Below, one piece after another: positions 8,441-15,914 of a stretch of 64,000 nucleotides of DNA (its first letter is position 1; each line of letters starts with the position of its first letter). The translations under genes were made by a program, and so were the position numbers. The notes beneath the pieces are model-generated. The model was not told the origin of the DNA, ran no database searches, and saw only the letters and a program-made list of their open reading frames with translations. This stretch comes from Specibacter cremeus (GTDB lineage: Bacteria > Actinomycetota > Actinomycetes > Actinomycetales > Micrococcaceae), in assembly GCF_003946885.1 (NCBI RefSeq), contig NZ_RWKQ01000004.1, forward strand, positions 45,660 through 109,659. Reading direction: 5' to 3'.

Positions 8441-9424
8441 GTGCCCCTGGACTTCACCGCCATCGATTTTGAGACCGCGAACGGATTCCGGGGTTCGCCC
8501 TGTTCCGTCGGCCTGACGAAGATTCGCGACGGGGCGGTGGTCGATGAGGCGTACTGGCTCATGCGCCCACCGGCTGGGCATGACCACTTCGATCCGCGCA
8601 ACGTGGCGATCCACGGCATCACGGCCGCCGCCGTGCGCGTGGCCCCGCGGTTTGGCGACGTGTTCGGCGCCATGCGGGACTTCATCGGTGCGGACGCGCT
8701 GGTGGCCCACAACGCCGCCTTCGACCTGGGCGTGATCCGCTCGGCCCTGGAAGTCTCCGGGCTGCCGGGGCCGGGCTTCGACTACGCCTGCACGGTCGTG
8801 CTCTCCCGCAAGAGCTACTCGTTGCCGTCCTATTCGCTGCCGTTCGTGGCGGAGGCGGCCGGTGTCCCGCTGGTCAACCACCACGACGCGACCGAGGACG
8901 CCCGGGCGTGCGCCGGCATCCTCGTCGATATCGCGTCCAAGCACGGGGCCACGTCCGTGGCCGAGGTGTTCGCCGCCATGCGCCTGGCCCTCCCGCACAC
9001 GGACGGCTATGACCCGGCGGTGGACGGGCTGTCCAAGGCCACCCGGTCCGCGCTGGAGCGGCTGGCCGGGGGAGCGGCGCCCGGCACGTCCACTGGCCGC
9101 CCGGGTTGGGTGACCGAGGGGCCCAACCCGGAACCGAATCCGGCCGCCGATCCCGCCCACCCGCTGTTCGGCCAGACGGTCGTGTTCACGGGCAACCTGG
9201 ATCTGCCCCGGCCGGAGGCGAAGGCCCGTGCGGCGGCGGCGGGCGCCCAGCCGGCCAGCAGCGTCACGCGCAAGACGACCGTGCTCGTGGTTGGCAGCGG
9301 GTTCGTGGCCGCCGACCTGCGCACGGGCCGGCTCACGTCCAAGGCGGCGAAGGTGCTCGACCTGCAGCGCCGCGGCCAGCACATCGAGGTCCTCTCCGAG
9401 GGTGAATTCATGCAGATGGTCTAG
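8441..9424 (+). CDS. DEDDh 3'-5' exonuclease with C-terminal BRCT domain
   Basis: A 327-aa two-domain DNA-processing protein. Residues 1-170 form a DnaQ-like exonuclease. Its acidic residues are Asp9 and Glu11 in AIDFETAN, an Asp in AHNAAFDLG (about 97), and the His/Asp of NHHDATEDARA (about 146-151). A Pro/Gly-rich linker of about 40 residues leads to a BRCT domain (about 235-327) that opens with GQTVVFTGNLDLPRPEA, like the BRCT of DNA ligase. The architecture matches the actinobacterial exonuclease-BRCT proteins; it could act in repair or proofreading. The start is a GTG, leaderless. Confidence 0.88.
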   Translation: MPLDFTAIDFETANGFRGSPCSVGLTKIRDGAVVDEAYWLMRPPAGHDHFDPRNVAIHGITAAAVRVAPRFGDVFGAMRDFIGADALVAHNAAFDLGVIRSALEVSGLPGPGFDYACTVVLSRKSYSLPSYSLPFVAEAAGVPLVNHHDATEDARACAGILVDIASKHGATSVAEVFAAMRLALPHTDGYDPAVDGLSKATRSALERLAGGAAPGTSTGRPGWVTEGPNPEPNPAADPAHPLFGQTVVFTGNLDLPRPEAKARAAAAGAQPASSVTRKTTVLVVGSGFVAADLRTGRLTSKAAKVLDLQRRGQHIEVLSEGEFMQMV

Positions 9425-9507
9425 CCCGCCCGCTGACGGGTCTCGCTCCCCAGCCGCTCCCCGCCCTCGCAAGCTCGGTCGGGGCCCCTCGCGGCCGTGG
9501 GCCCAGG

Positions 9508-9527
9508 CTCGACCACCGGTGGTCGAG
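9508..9527. repeat. Perfect 20-bp palindrome
   Basis: CTCGACCACCGGTGGTCGAG is its own reverse complement. It lies in the 142-bp gap between the exonuclease and YjbR genes and resembles the CTCAACCACCGG junction of the tandem repeat near 7480. A half-copy (GGCTCGACCACCG) also occurs just before the GNAT gene at about 21136. Confidence 0.6.
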
Positions 9528-9554
9528 TCTGCGAGCGGGGGGAGGCCGTGGGGA

Positions 9555-9560
9555 TAGGCT
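9555..9560 (+). promoter_or_regulatory. -10 box of the leaderless yjbR-like gene
   Basis: TAGGCT ends 6 nt before the ATG at 9567, and no ribosome binding site is present. Confidence 0.5.
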
Positions 9561-9566
9561 CGGGCC

Positions 9567-10001
9567 ATGCCGCATCCCCGGATGTACGACCACGACGACC
9601 CGTACCTCATGCGGTTGCGCGCCCTCTGCCTGCAGTTCCCCGAGGCGATTGAGAAGGAGGCCTTCGGACGGCCGACGTTCCGTGCCGGCAAGATCTTCGC
9701 CCATTTCGGCCAGGGGCAGTCCAGCCGGCCCCGTGAGGACTCAATCCAGGTTCTGCCGCCCGGGGACGAACGGGAGGCACTGCTGGCAGACCCCCGTTTC
9801 TATGTCCCCTCCTACATCGGCCCGTACGGCTGGGTGGGGCTGGACCTGTCCGTTGGCGAACCGGATTGGCAGGAGATCGCCGAACTGTTGGACAGCTCCT
9901 ACCGGCGGATCGCGCCGGCGCGGCTGATCCGGCGGCTGGACAGCCAGGGGTCGCCGGCCGGGCCGTCCCCGGCCCCGCGCCCGCCCAAAGAACACGGATA
10001 G
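9567..10001 (+). CDS. MmcQ/YjbR family DNA-binding protein
   Basis: A 144-aa protein of the YjbR (DUF419) family, a small alpha/beta fold with a CyaY-like DNA-binding surface. The expected start, LRALCLQFPEAIEKEAFGRPTFR, and the central GPYGWVGLDLS segment are visible. A disordered Pro-rich tail of about 20 residues follows. The biological role is not established for the family. It is transcribed alone from a leaderless promoter. Confidence 0.85.
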   Translation: MPHPRMYDHDDPYLMRLRALCLQFPEAIEKEAFGRPTFRAGKIFAHFGQGQSSRPREDSIQVLPPGDEREALLADPRFYVPSYIGPYGWVGLDLSVGEPDWQEIAELLDSSYRRIAPARLIRRLDSQGSPAGPSPAPRPPKEHG

Positions 10002-10061
10002 GCAGAGGGCCCGGTTTGTCATAACCCGCAACAATGCTTCGGGTGCGGGGGTCGCTGAACC

Positions 10062-10067
10062 TACCCT
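10062..10067 (+). promoter_or_regulatory. -10 box of the leaderless DUF4395 gene
   Basis: TACCCT ends 6 nt before the ATG at 10074, and no ribosome binding site is present. Confidence 0.5.
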
Positions 10068-10073
10068 TGGATC

Positions 10074-10619
10074 ATGTCGCAGCTGACCGATCGCATCCCC
10101 GCCGCCACCGGCTTCATCCAGGCCCCGCGGCCGGGCCTGCTCGGGCGCGTGTTCGCGTTCCCCAACCCGGTCAACGAGTACGCCGCCCGCTGCACGGCCG
10201 GCATCGTCGTCGTCCTCGCCTTGGCGGCGCTGCTGACCGGTGCGCGCCTGCTGGTGGCCGTCATCGCCGCCGGCTTCGTGTTGCGCCTGGCGTTCGGGCC
10301 GCGCATCTCGCCGGCCGCGCTGCTCTCCGTGCGGGTCCTGGCCCCGCGGTTCGGCGAACCGAGGCTCGTGCCCGGCCCGCCGAAGCGGTTCGCCCAGGGC
10401 ATCGGTGCCGTGCTCTCCATCGCCGCCACCGTGCTGCTGTTCGCCGGTGTTCCGGTGGTCGGCTGGGCCCTCATCGCCGCCTTGGTCGTCGCGGCCTCGC
10501 TGGAGGCGTTCGTGGGGTTGTGCCTGGGCTGCATCATATTCGGCGTGCTGGTGCGTCGCGGCCTGATTCCGGCCGGCATCTGCGACGACTGCGCCAACGT
10601 CTCGCTGCGCGCCCGCTAG
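10074..10619 (+). CDS. DUF4395 family membrane protein
   Basis: A 181-aa protein with four predicted membrane segments arranged as two pairs (about residues 40-60, 60-80, 115-135 and 138-160). The family markers FGPRISPAALLS, GPPKRFAQGIG and the LCLGC cysteine pair are present, and a C-terminal ICDDC adds two more cysteines. In many actinobacteria DUF4395 proteins sit with thioredoxin or rhodanese genes and are suspected of a redox role. No such neighbour is present here. Confidence 0.82.
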   Translation: MSQLTDRIPAATGFIQAPRPGLLGRVFAFPNPVNEYAARCTAGIVVVLALAALLTGARLLVAVIAAGFVLRLAFGPRISPAALLSVRVLAPRFGEPRLVPGPPKRFAQGIGAVLSIAATVLLFAGVPVVGWALIAALVVAASLEAFVGLCLGCIIFGVLVRRGLIPAGICDDCANVSLRAR

Positions 10620-10641
10620 CGGTGCCGGCCCACCGCCAACG

Positions 10642-11730
10642 CTAGGCCCCTCGGGCGGTCCCGGTCGTCACCCGGATCAGTGCGGCGGCCATGTGCCGGA
10701 TGAGGTCCGGCGCCTCGGACAGGGTGAGCCAGGCCTGTGGCAGACAGGACTCGCCATGCAACGCGCCGAGGATGTTGCCGGCGATCGAGCCCGTCGAATC
10801 GCTGTCGCCGTCGTGATTCACGGCCAGCCGCTGCGCGGCCAGGAAATGCTCCACCGGTGAGAGCGCATCCTCCGTGGCCAGGACGCTGTACACGGCGACG
10901 GCCAGGGCCTCCTCGGCGACCCAGCCCTCACCCAGGGCATCCGTCAGGGCCCGACGCTCCAGGCGTGGCCTGCCGGGCGTGGAGAGCTCCAAGGCGGCAT
11001 CCAGGCGGGCCAGCAGGTCCGGGTCGGCATCCCGTGCGGTGGCGACCCGCTCCCGCGCGGAGACGGTTGCCGCCCGCACATCCCGGCCCTCGAACACGAG
11101 CTCGCGGATGAGCCAACTGAACGCGGCCGCCGACTGCCGTGCGGAACGGTGGCCGTGAGTGAGCGCGGCCGCGTCGGCGGTGAGCTTGTAGACGGTTTCG
11201 GCGGGCACGTTCGGGATCAGGCCGAACGGCGCCGAGCGCATGACCGTGCCACAGCCCTTCGAATTCGGGTTCAGCGGGCGGGCGGTCGTGCCCATCTCAC
11301 CGGTTGCCAGCGCGCTGACACACGCAGTGCCCGGGTGTCGTTGATGGTGCAGCACGCTCTGCGCGTCGATCCAGCGCGCCTGTGGCTCCGGGGCGCGATC
11401 CGCGGGGGCGACGCCCTGGGTCTTCAGCCAGCGCAGGTACGCCAGCCACAGGCAGGCCGTGGTGTCGGCGGCCACGCCCTGGTTGGCCCACTCCAGCGAC
11501 TCGACCAGGGCATCCACGGTGTACAGGGTCATCTGCGTGTCGTCGGAGAAGTGCGCGAGGCCGGACGCCTGCGACAGGTCGACGAGGCCGGCGGACCCGT
11601 ACCGGGCGGTGATGGCGTCCACGTCGTCGAACTCGACGAGGTAGCCGAACGCGTCACCGAGGGCCCCGCCCACGAGGCAGCCGTGGACACGGGAAGCGAA
11701 GGTGGCAGCGGGACTGGTGGGACTGGCCAT
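10642..11730 (-). CDS. ADP-ribosylglycohydrolase family protein
   Basis: A 362-aa hydrolase of the ARH/DraG fold, which removes ADP-ribose from proteins or small molecules using two Mg ions. Visible features are GGALGDAFG near residue 22, the metal-binding HFSDDTQMTLYT (about 60-71) and the second acidic motif NHDGDSDSTGSIAGNILG near residue 315. All metal-ligand motifs are intact. It stands alone with no dinitrogenase regulators nearby, so it is not a DraG proper; the target is unknown. Confidence 0.9.
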   Translation of the reverse strand: MASPTSPAATFASRVHGCLVGGALGDAFGYLVEFDDVDAITARYGSAGLVDLSQASGLAHFSDDTQMTLYTVDALVESLEWANQGVAADTTACLWLAYLRWLKTQGVAPADRAPEPQARWIDAQSVLHHQRHPGTACVSALATGEMGTTARPLNPNSKGCGTVMRSAPFGLIPNVPAETVYKLTADAAALTHGHRSARQSAAAFSWLIRELVFEGRDVRAATVSARERVATARDADPDLLARLDAALELSTPGRPRLERRALTDALGEGWVAEEALAVAVYSVLATEDALSPVEHFLAAQRLAVNHDGDSDSTGSIAGNILGALHGESCLPQAWLTLSEAPDLIRHMAAALIRVTTGTARGA

Positions 11731-11737
11731 GCGATCA

Positions 11738-11743
11738 AATCTA
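11738..11743 (-). promoter_or_regulatory. -10 box of the leaderless ADP-ribosylglycohydrolase gene
   Basis: The minus strand reads TAGATT, then 7 nt, then the ATG at 11730. No ribosome binding site is visible. Confidence 0.45.
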
Positions 11744-11860
11744 CGGGATCGGCGGACGGCCGGCTGTCGGTAGACTCAAGACATCCCGACGGGCGGCGAG
11801 CCCCCCACGCACGCAGGTCCGGCGGCAACCATTCGACAACGACCACCGAAAGGCGGACCC

Positions 11861-12217
11861 ATGCGCGAGCCGGCCTGGCGCCGAACCGGGGAACGGCCCG
11901 ACTACCGTTTCTCCCTGGCCAACGAGCGGACGTTCCTGGCCTGGATTCGCACGGCCCTGGCCCTGCTGGCCGGCGCGATCGGCATCGACCAGCTCGCCCC
12001 GGAAATCGCCCCGACCGTGTTCCGCGTCATCCTGTGCATCCTGCTGGCCGCCGTCGCCGCCGGGCTCGCGGTGGTCAGCTACCGCCGGTGGGGGCGCCAT
12101 GAACAGGCCATGCGGCACAACGAGGACCTGCCACATTCGTGGCTCATGATGGGCATGACGGTCGTCGTGGCCGTCGCCGGGCTGGTGTTCGCCATCCTGC
12201 TGCTGGTCCGGCATTGA
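11861..12217 (+). CDS. DUF202 membrane protein (YidH-like)
   Basis: A 118-aa protein with three predicted membrane helices (about residues 32-50, 55-75 and 95-117). The N-terminus carries DYRFSLANERTFLAWIRTALALLAG, the diagnostic NERTFLAWIRT stretch of DUF202. An AAAGG stretch 12 nt upstream of the ATG may serve as a weak ribosome binding site. It is followed 24 bp later by a second DUF202 gene, the same tandem order as yidH-yidG in enterobacteria. The function of the family is unknown. Confidence 0.85.
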   Translation: MREPAWRRTGERPDYRFSLANERTFLAWIRTALALLAGAIGIDQLAPEIAPTVFRVILCILLAAVAAGLAVVSYRRWGRHEQAMRHNEDLPHSWLMMGMTVVVAVAGLVFAILLLVRH

Positions 12218-12241
12218 GCAGGGCATTGTGAGCGGGGCGTT

Positions 12242-12649
12242 GTGAGCACGGGGGAGGCCCCCGCCCGGGATCCGGGACTGCAGCCCGAACGCACGGCCCT
12301 GTCCTGGAAGCGCACGCTGTTCAGCGCCGTCGTCGCCGACCTGTTCATCTGGCGCGCCTGGATCCATGGCATGTCCGGCGACCACCGGCAGGCGCAGGCC
12401 GACGGCCTGCTGGCCGTCCCGTTCTCCGCACACACGGTCGCGCTGGGCGTGTGCGCCGTCGTGGCCTGCCTCACCACCATCACCCTGGTGCTCTGTGCGG
12501 TGCGCCGCGTCACGGTGCTGCGCTACGGCGTCGAACCTCTGGGCCACCCCACAGACATCGCCCCGGACGCGCTCACGCTGCGCACAGCGTCGGCGGCTAT
12601 AGTGATGCTGGCAGTTGCGGCGATTTGCGCCATCGCGCTCGGAATCTAG
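12242..12649 (+). CDS. DUF202 membrane protein (YidG-like)
   Basis: A 135-aa partner of the preceding gene. It opens with a polar segment, then LQPERTALSWKRTLFS, the divergent DUF202 motif typical of the YidG-type member (ERTxLSWxR). Three membrane helices follow at about residues 28-45, 62-85 and 112-133. The start is a GTG at 12242. The two proteins probably form a heteromeric membrane unit, an inference from conserved pairing only. Confidence 0.8.
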   Translation: MSTGEAPARDPGLQPERTALSWKRTLFSAVVADLFIWRAWIHGMSGDHRQAQADGLLAVPFSAHTVALGVCAVVACLTTITLVLCAVRRVTVLRYGVEPLGHPTDIAPDALTLRTASAAIVMLAVAAICAIALGI

Positions 12650-12715
12650 GAGTGCCGGCCGGCCCGCCGCCCGATTCCCACGAATGTTGACTTCCTATCC
12701 GAAGGACCTGGCACC

Positions 12716-13642
12716 ATGACTTCACCCGGTACGGCCCCGGCCGAGACCGCTGCGGCCCCGACACCCGTCTACTCGCTCGCCGCCCGCCTGGGCGCCGAGG
12801 CGGTGGGCACGTTCCTGCTGGTGTTTGCCGGCCTCGGAGCGGCCATGTTCGGCACGCAGGGCGGTGTGCCGGTGGGCATCGCGTTCGGCCTGGCCCTGGT
12901 TGCCGGCGTCATCGCGTTCGGGCACATCTCCGGCGGCTACTTCAACCCGGCGGCTTCGCTCGGCCTGGCCATCGCGGGCCGGCTCAAGTGGCTCGACATG
13001 GTCTGGTACTGGGTGGCCCAGGTCATCAGCGCCACGCTGGCCGCACTCGTCCTGTTCGCCGTGTTGAAGGTCCTGCCGGCCATTGCCAGCGGCTCCGGAC
13101 AGGTGACCACGCACACGCTGTTCAACTCGCTGGCCAACGGCTTCGACACCCACTCGCCGTCCCAGGTCCCGCTGATCGCCGTGCTCCTGGTCGAGGCCGT
13201 CGGCACGGCGTTGTTCGTCGGAGTCATCCTGGGCGCCACGTCAGCGCAGAACAAGACGACCCTGGCCCCGCTGGCCATCGGCCTGACGCTGGCCGGCGTC
13301 ATCACGGTGACCGCCCCGTTGAGCAACGCCTCGATCAACCCGGCCCGCTCCACCGCGGTCGTGCTCTTCGCCGACGGCTGGGCCTCTCAGCAGCTGTGGC
13401 TGTTCTGGGTTGCCCCGCTGCTTGGTGGCGCCATCGCCGCTGTGTTCTACAAGGCGTTCGCGGCCGCCAAGCCGACCGCCCTGCCGGCCGCCGTGGATGC
13501 CGGTGACGCGGGCGACGACGAGGCCGCCGACGTCGTCGACGCGCCTGCCCCCGCGGCATCGGCCCTGCCCGCCCCGATTCCGGCCGCGTCGCGCCCGACG
13601 GACGCGCAGGATTTCTTCGACAAGCCGGAGTCCGGGCGGTAA
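12716..13642 (+). CDS. MIP-family aquaporin / glycerol facilitator
   Basis: A 308-aa channel with six membrane helices and both pore half-helix motifs: NPA in FNPAASLGLA (about residue 82) and NPA in SINPARSTA (about residue 205). The Arg of the selectivity filter follows the second NPA. The C-terminal 55 residues are an Ala/Asp/Pro-rich cytoplasmic tail without known motifs. A GAAGGA ribosome binding site lies 9 nt before the ATG. The channel residues look more like water-specific AqpZ than GlpF, but this should be modelled. Confidence 0.88.
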   Translation: MTSPGTAPAETAAAPTPVYSLAARLGAEAVGTFLLVFAGLGAAMFGTQGGVPVGIAFGLALVAGVIAFGHISGGYFNPAASLGLAIAGRLKWLDMVWYWVAQVISATLAALVLFAVLKVLPAIASGSGQVTTHTLFNSLANGFDTHSPSQVPLIAVLLVEAVGTALFVGVILGATSAQNKTTLAPLAIGLTLAGVITVTAPLSNASINPARSTAVVLFADGWASQQLWLFWVAPLLGGAIAAVFYKAFAAAKPTALPAAVDAGDAGDDEAADVVDAPAPAASALPAPIPAASRPTDAQDFFDKPESGR

Positions 13643-13927
13643 CACTGCATGCCCTGCCGCGCTTCTCGCGGGCCCGGCCACCGACGGTTTCAATTCCCCA
13701 GGTAACGCAGGTTTCCGGCGCCCATACTTGCGTTATCCGAGGAATTGGCGTGGCGCCGGGTCCCCCACGCGGCGACGAGAACCTGCCAGGCAATCCGCAG
13801 GGGACAGCGGCGCCGACACGCTCGACCCATCCGGGTGCCCCACCAGCATGGCCGGGCGGCAGGGGATTAGGATCTGTCCAGGTCTTCCGTGCGGGGGCCA
13901 TGCGTGGCACAAACCAAGGGGGAATTC
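13643..13927. other. Intergenic region after the aquaporin gene
   Basis: The 285 bp show no convincing gene, strong hairpin or repeat. They contain the promoter of the following membrane-anchored protein, whose -35/-10 I cannot place with confidence. Confidence 0.4.
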
Positions 13928-14710
13928 ATGACTGACCAGAACCTGCCCGACGGACCCGTCCCGCCGATTCCCGGGATGCCTCCCACGGCCGGGAAGCGCC
14001 GCCGGTGGGTCCTGCCCGTGGTCGTCGGTGCGTTCGGCGTGACCATCGCATTGGTTGGATCCCTCGTCGTGCTGCCCGCGATCCTTGACCACGACGGGGT
14101 CGCCGACGCTGCCCGGACCGCGGCACCGCTAAACAGCACGGGAACAACGGCGAAACCCAGTGATACGGCGACCGCCGGCACGGCGCCGGCAATCACGCCG
14201 ACCGCTGCACCGACGATCGCGCCATTCGTGTCCAGGGAGGGAGGGTTCCGCATCCAATTACCGAGCGTCCCGAAGAAGGCGACAGCCGCCCAGCTCGGCG
14301 GAAGCCCGCCGGAAGGCAGCGTCGCGTACGTGGCCGGCGACGGCGTGCAATCGTACACGGTCACGGCCGTCCCAATGCCTTGCCAGCCACCGGAGGGGGA
14401 GGTGGCGACGGGGCTGAAGGAGCTCACGGCCAACGGAATCACTGGCGTCGCGCGCGGGTTGAACGCAAAATCCGAGGTGCTCTCGGAGACGGCCAGGGAA
14501 GTGGACGGGCACGCAGCCGCCCAATCTGACTTCACGCTGACGGTGGGCAGCCTGAAAATGAAGGGCCGGATGATTTCCGCGATCGGCGGGAAACACGTCT
14601 ATTCGCTGACGGCCATGGCCACCGAACCGGACCTGTTGGCGTGGGACAAGGTCATCGACTCGTTTGAAACCCTGGACGCGGTCTCCGGCCTGCCGGCCTG
14701 CAAGGGGTAG
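13928..14710 (+). CDS. Membrane-anchored hypothetical protein
   Basis: A 260-aa protein I do not recognise. A Pro-rich cytoplasmic N-terminus (20 residues) and KRRR precede one membrane helix (about 27-52), giving a type II topology. A Thr/Ala/Pro-rich linker (about 60-100) leads to a roughly 150-residue extracytoplasmic domain that begins EGGFRIQLPSVPKK and ends with paired Cys residues (PMPC and LPAC) that could form a disulfide. The start at 13928 is chosen because GGGGGAA precedes it; an upstream ATG at 13889 lacks one. It may be a cell-surface sensor or adhesion domain. Confidence 0.7.
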   Translation: MTDQNLPDGPVPPIPGMPPTAGKRRRWVLPVVVGAFGVTIALVGSLVVLPAILDHDGVADAARTAAPLNSTGTTAKPSDTATAGTAPAITPTAAPTIAPFVSREGGFRIQLPSVPKKATAAQLGGSPPEGSVAYVAGDGVQSYTVTAVPMPCQPPEGEVATGLKELTANGITGVARGLNAKSEVLSETAREVDGHAAAQSDFTLTVGSLKMKGRMISAIGGKHVYSLTAMATEPDLLAWDKVIDSFETLDAVSGLPACKG

Positions 14711-14741
14711 GCGGACCGCCGGGTTTGACGGCGCCGTCCGC

Positions 14742-14747
14742 TAGCGT
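14742..14747 (+). promoter_or_regulatory. -10 box of leaderless sbcD
   Basis: TAGCGT ends 6 nt before the ATG at 14754, and no ribosome binding site is present. Confidence 0.5.
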
Positions 14748-14753
14748 GGATCC

Positions 14754-15914
14754 ATGAGGTTTCTGCACACATCGGACTGGCACCTGGGCCGGTCGTTCCA
14801 CGGGGTCGGCACGCTCGAGGCGCAGCGCCGGTTCGCCGACCAGCTGTTGGACACCGTCACCGCCAACCGGGTCGACGCCGTCCTGGTCGCCGGCGACGTC
14901 TACGACCGGGCGCTGCCGGGGGTGGATGTCGTCAACCTGTTCGACGACATCCTGGCCCGGCTGGGCGCCGCGGGCGTGCCGATCGTCATCACGTCCGGCA
15001 ACCACGATTCCGCCACCCGGCTCGGCTTCGGCGGACGCATCATGGCCCGGGCCGGCGTGCACCTGCGCACCCGCGTCGAGGACCTCGCCACGCCGGTCCT
15101 GTTCCCCGCGGAAGATGGGCTGACCAGCGTCGCCGTCTACGGCATCCCGTACCTGGAGCCGCGCCTCGTCGCGGACCGGTTGGGCGTTGACGAACCGTCG
15201 CACTTCACCGTCACCGAGGCCGCCGTGAAGGCGATCCAGGCGGACCGCGCGTCCCGGCCGGAGGTGGGTGCCGCCGTCGTGCTGGCCCACACGTTCGCCA
15301 GCGGCGGCATCACGTCCGCCAGTGAACGCGACCTGGCGATCGGCGGTGTCGGCGCCGTGCCGCTGGACCTGTTCGACGGGTTCACGTACACGGCGCTGGG
15401 CCACCTGCACGGGCGGCAGACGCTCAGCGACGCCGTGCGGTATTCCGGTTCGCCGCTGCCGTACTCGTTCTCCGAGGCGAATCACCGCAAGGGCGCGTGG
15501 CTGGTCGACGTCGGTCCCGCCGGACTGGAGCAGGTCACGGCGGCCGATTGGCCGGCCGAGCGGGCCCTGTCCGTGCTGCGCGGAAGGCTGGATGACCTCT
15601 TGTCGCAGGACCAATACGCCGCGGCGGAGGGGCATTATTGCCAGATCACGCTCACCGACGATCAACGCCCCGTGAATGCGATGGAGCGGCTCCGGACCCG
15701 TTTCCCCGACACGTTGGTGCTCATGTTCGAACCCGAAAACGCGGGTGACACGGCGGCCCACACATACAGCGAGCGCGTGGCCGGGGCCGTCAACGAGCTT
15801 GATTTGTGCTGCGGATTCCTTGACCACGTGCGCCAGCGGGCCGCGAACGACGACGAGCAACGGGTTTTGCGCGAAGCCTTGGCTGCCGTGCGGGCCCAGG
15901 AGGCGGCACTGTGA
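14754..15914 (+). CDS. sbcD: Exonuclease SbcCD, subunit D (Mre11-like nuclease)
   Basis: The nuclease subunit of the SbcCD complex, which opens DNA hairpins and processes blocked ends. The 386-aa protein shows the calcineurin-like phosphoesterase motifs in order: DWHLG (residues 8-12), GDVYDR (about 46), TSGNHDS (about 83) and ALGHLHGRQ (about 218). It overlaps sbcC by GTGA, which implies fixed subunit stoichiometry. Such nucleases cleave long palindromes, so the 48-bp palindrome at 7527 would be a candidate substrate, although it is probably too short. Confidence 0.96.
   Translation: MRFLHTSDWHLGRSFHGVGTLEAQRRFADQLLDTVTANRVDAVLVAGDVYDRALPGVDVVNLFDDILARLGAAGVPIVITSGNHDSATRLGFGGRIMARAGVHLRTRVEDLATPVLFPAEDGLTSVAVYGIPYLEPRLVADRLGVDEPSHFTVTEAAVKAIQADRASRPEVGAAVVLAHTFASGGITSASERDLAIGGVGAVPLDLFDGFTYTALGHLHGRQTLSDAVRYSGSPLPYSFSEANHRKGAWLVDVGPAGLEQVTAADWPAERALSVLRGRLDDLLSQDQYAAAEGHYCQITLTDDQRPVNAMERLRTRFPDTLVLMFEPENAGDTAAHTYSERVAGAVNELDLCCGFLDHVRQRAANDDEQRVLREALAAVRAQEAAL

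Noticed and set aside
7437-8516. A 359-codon plus-strand frame over the repeat and the DedA gene.
   Set aside because: It starts inside the tandem repeat, runs antisense to DedA and shows His/Gln/Arg-rich shadow composition.
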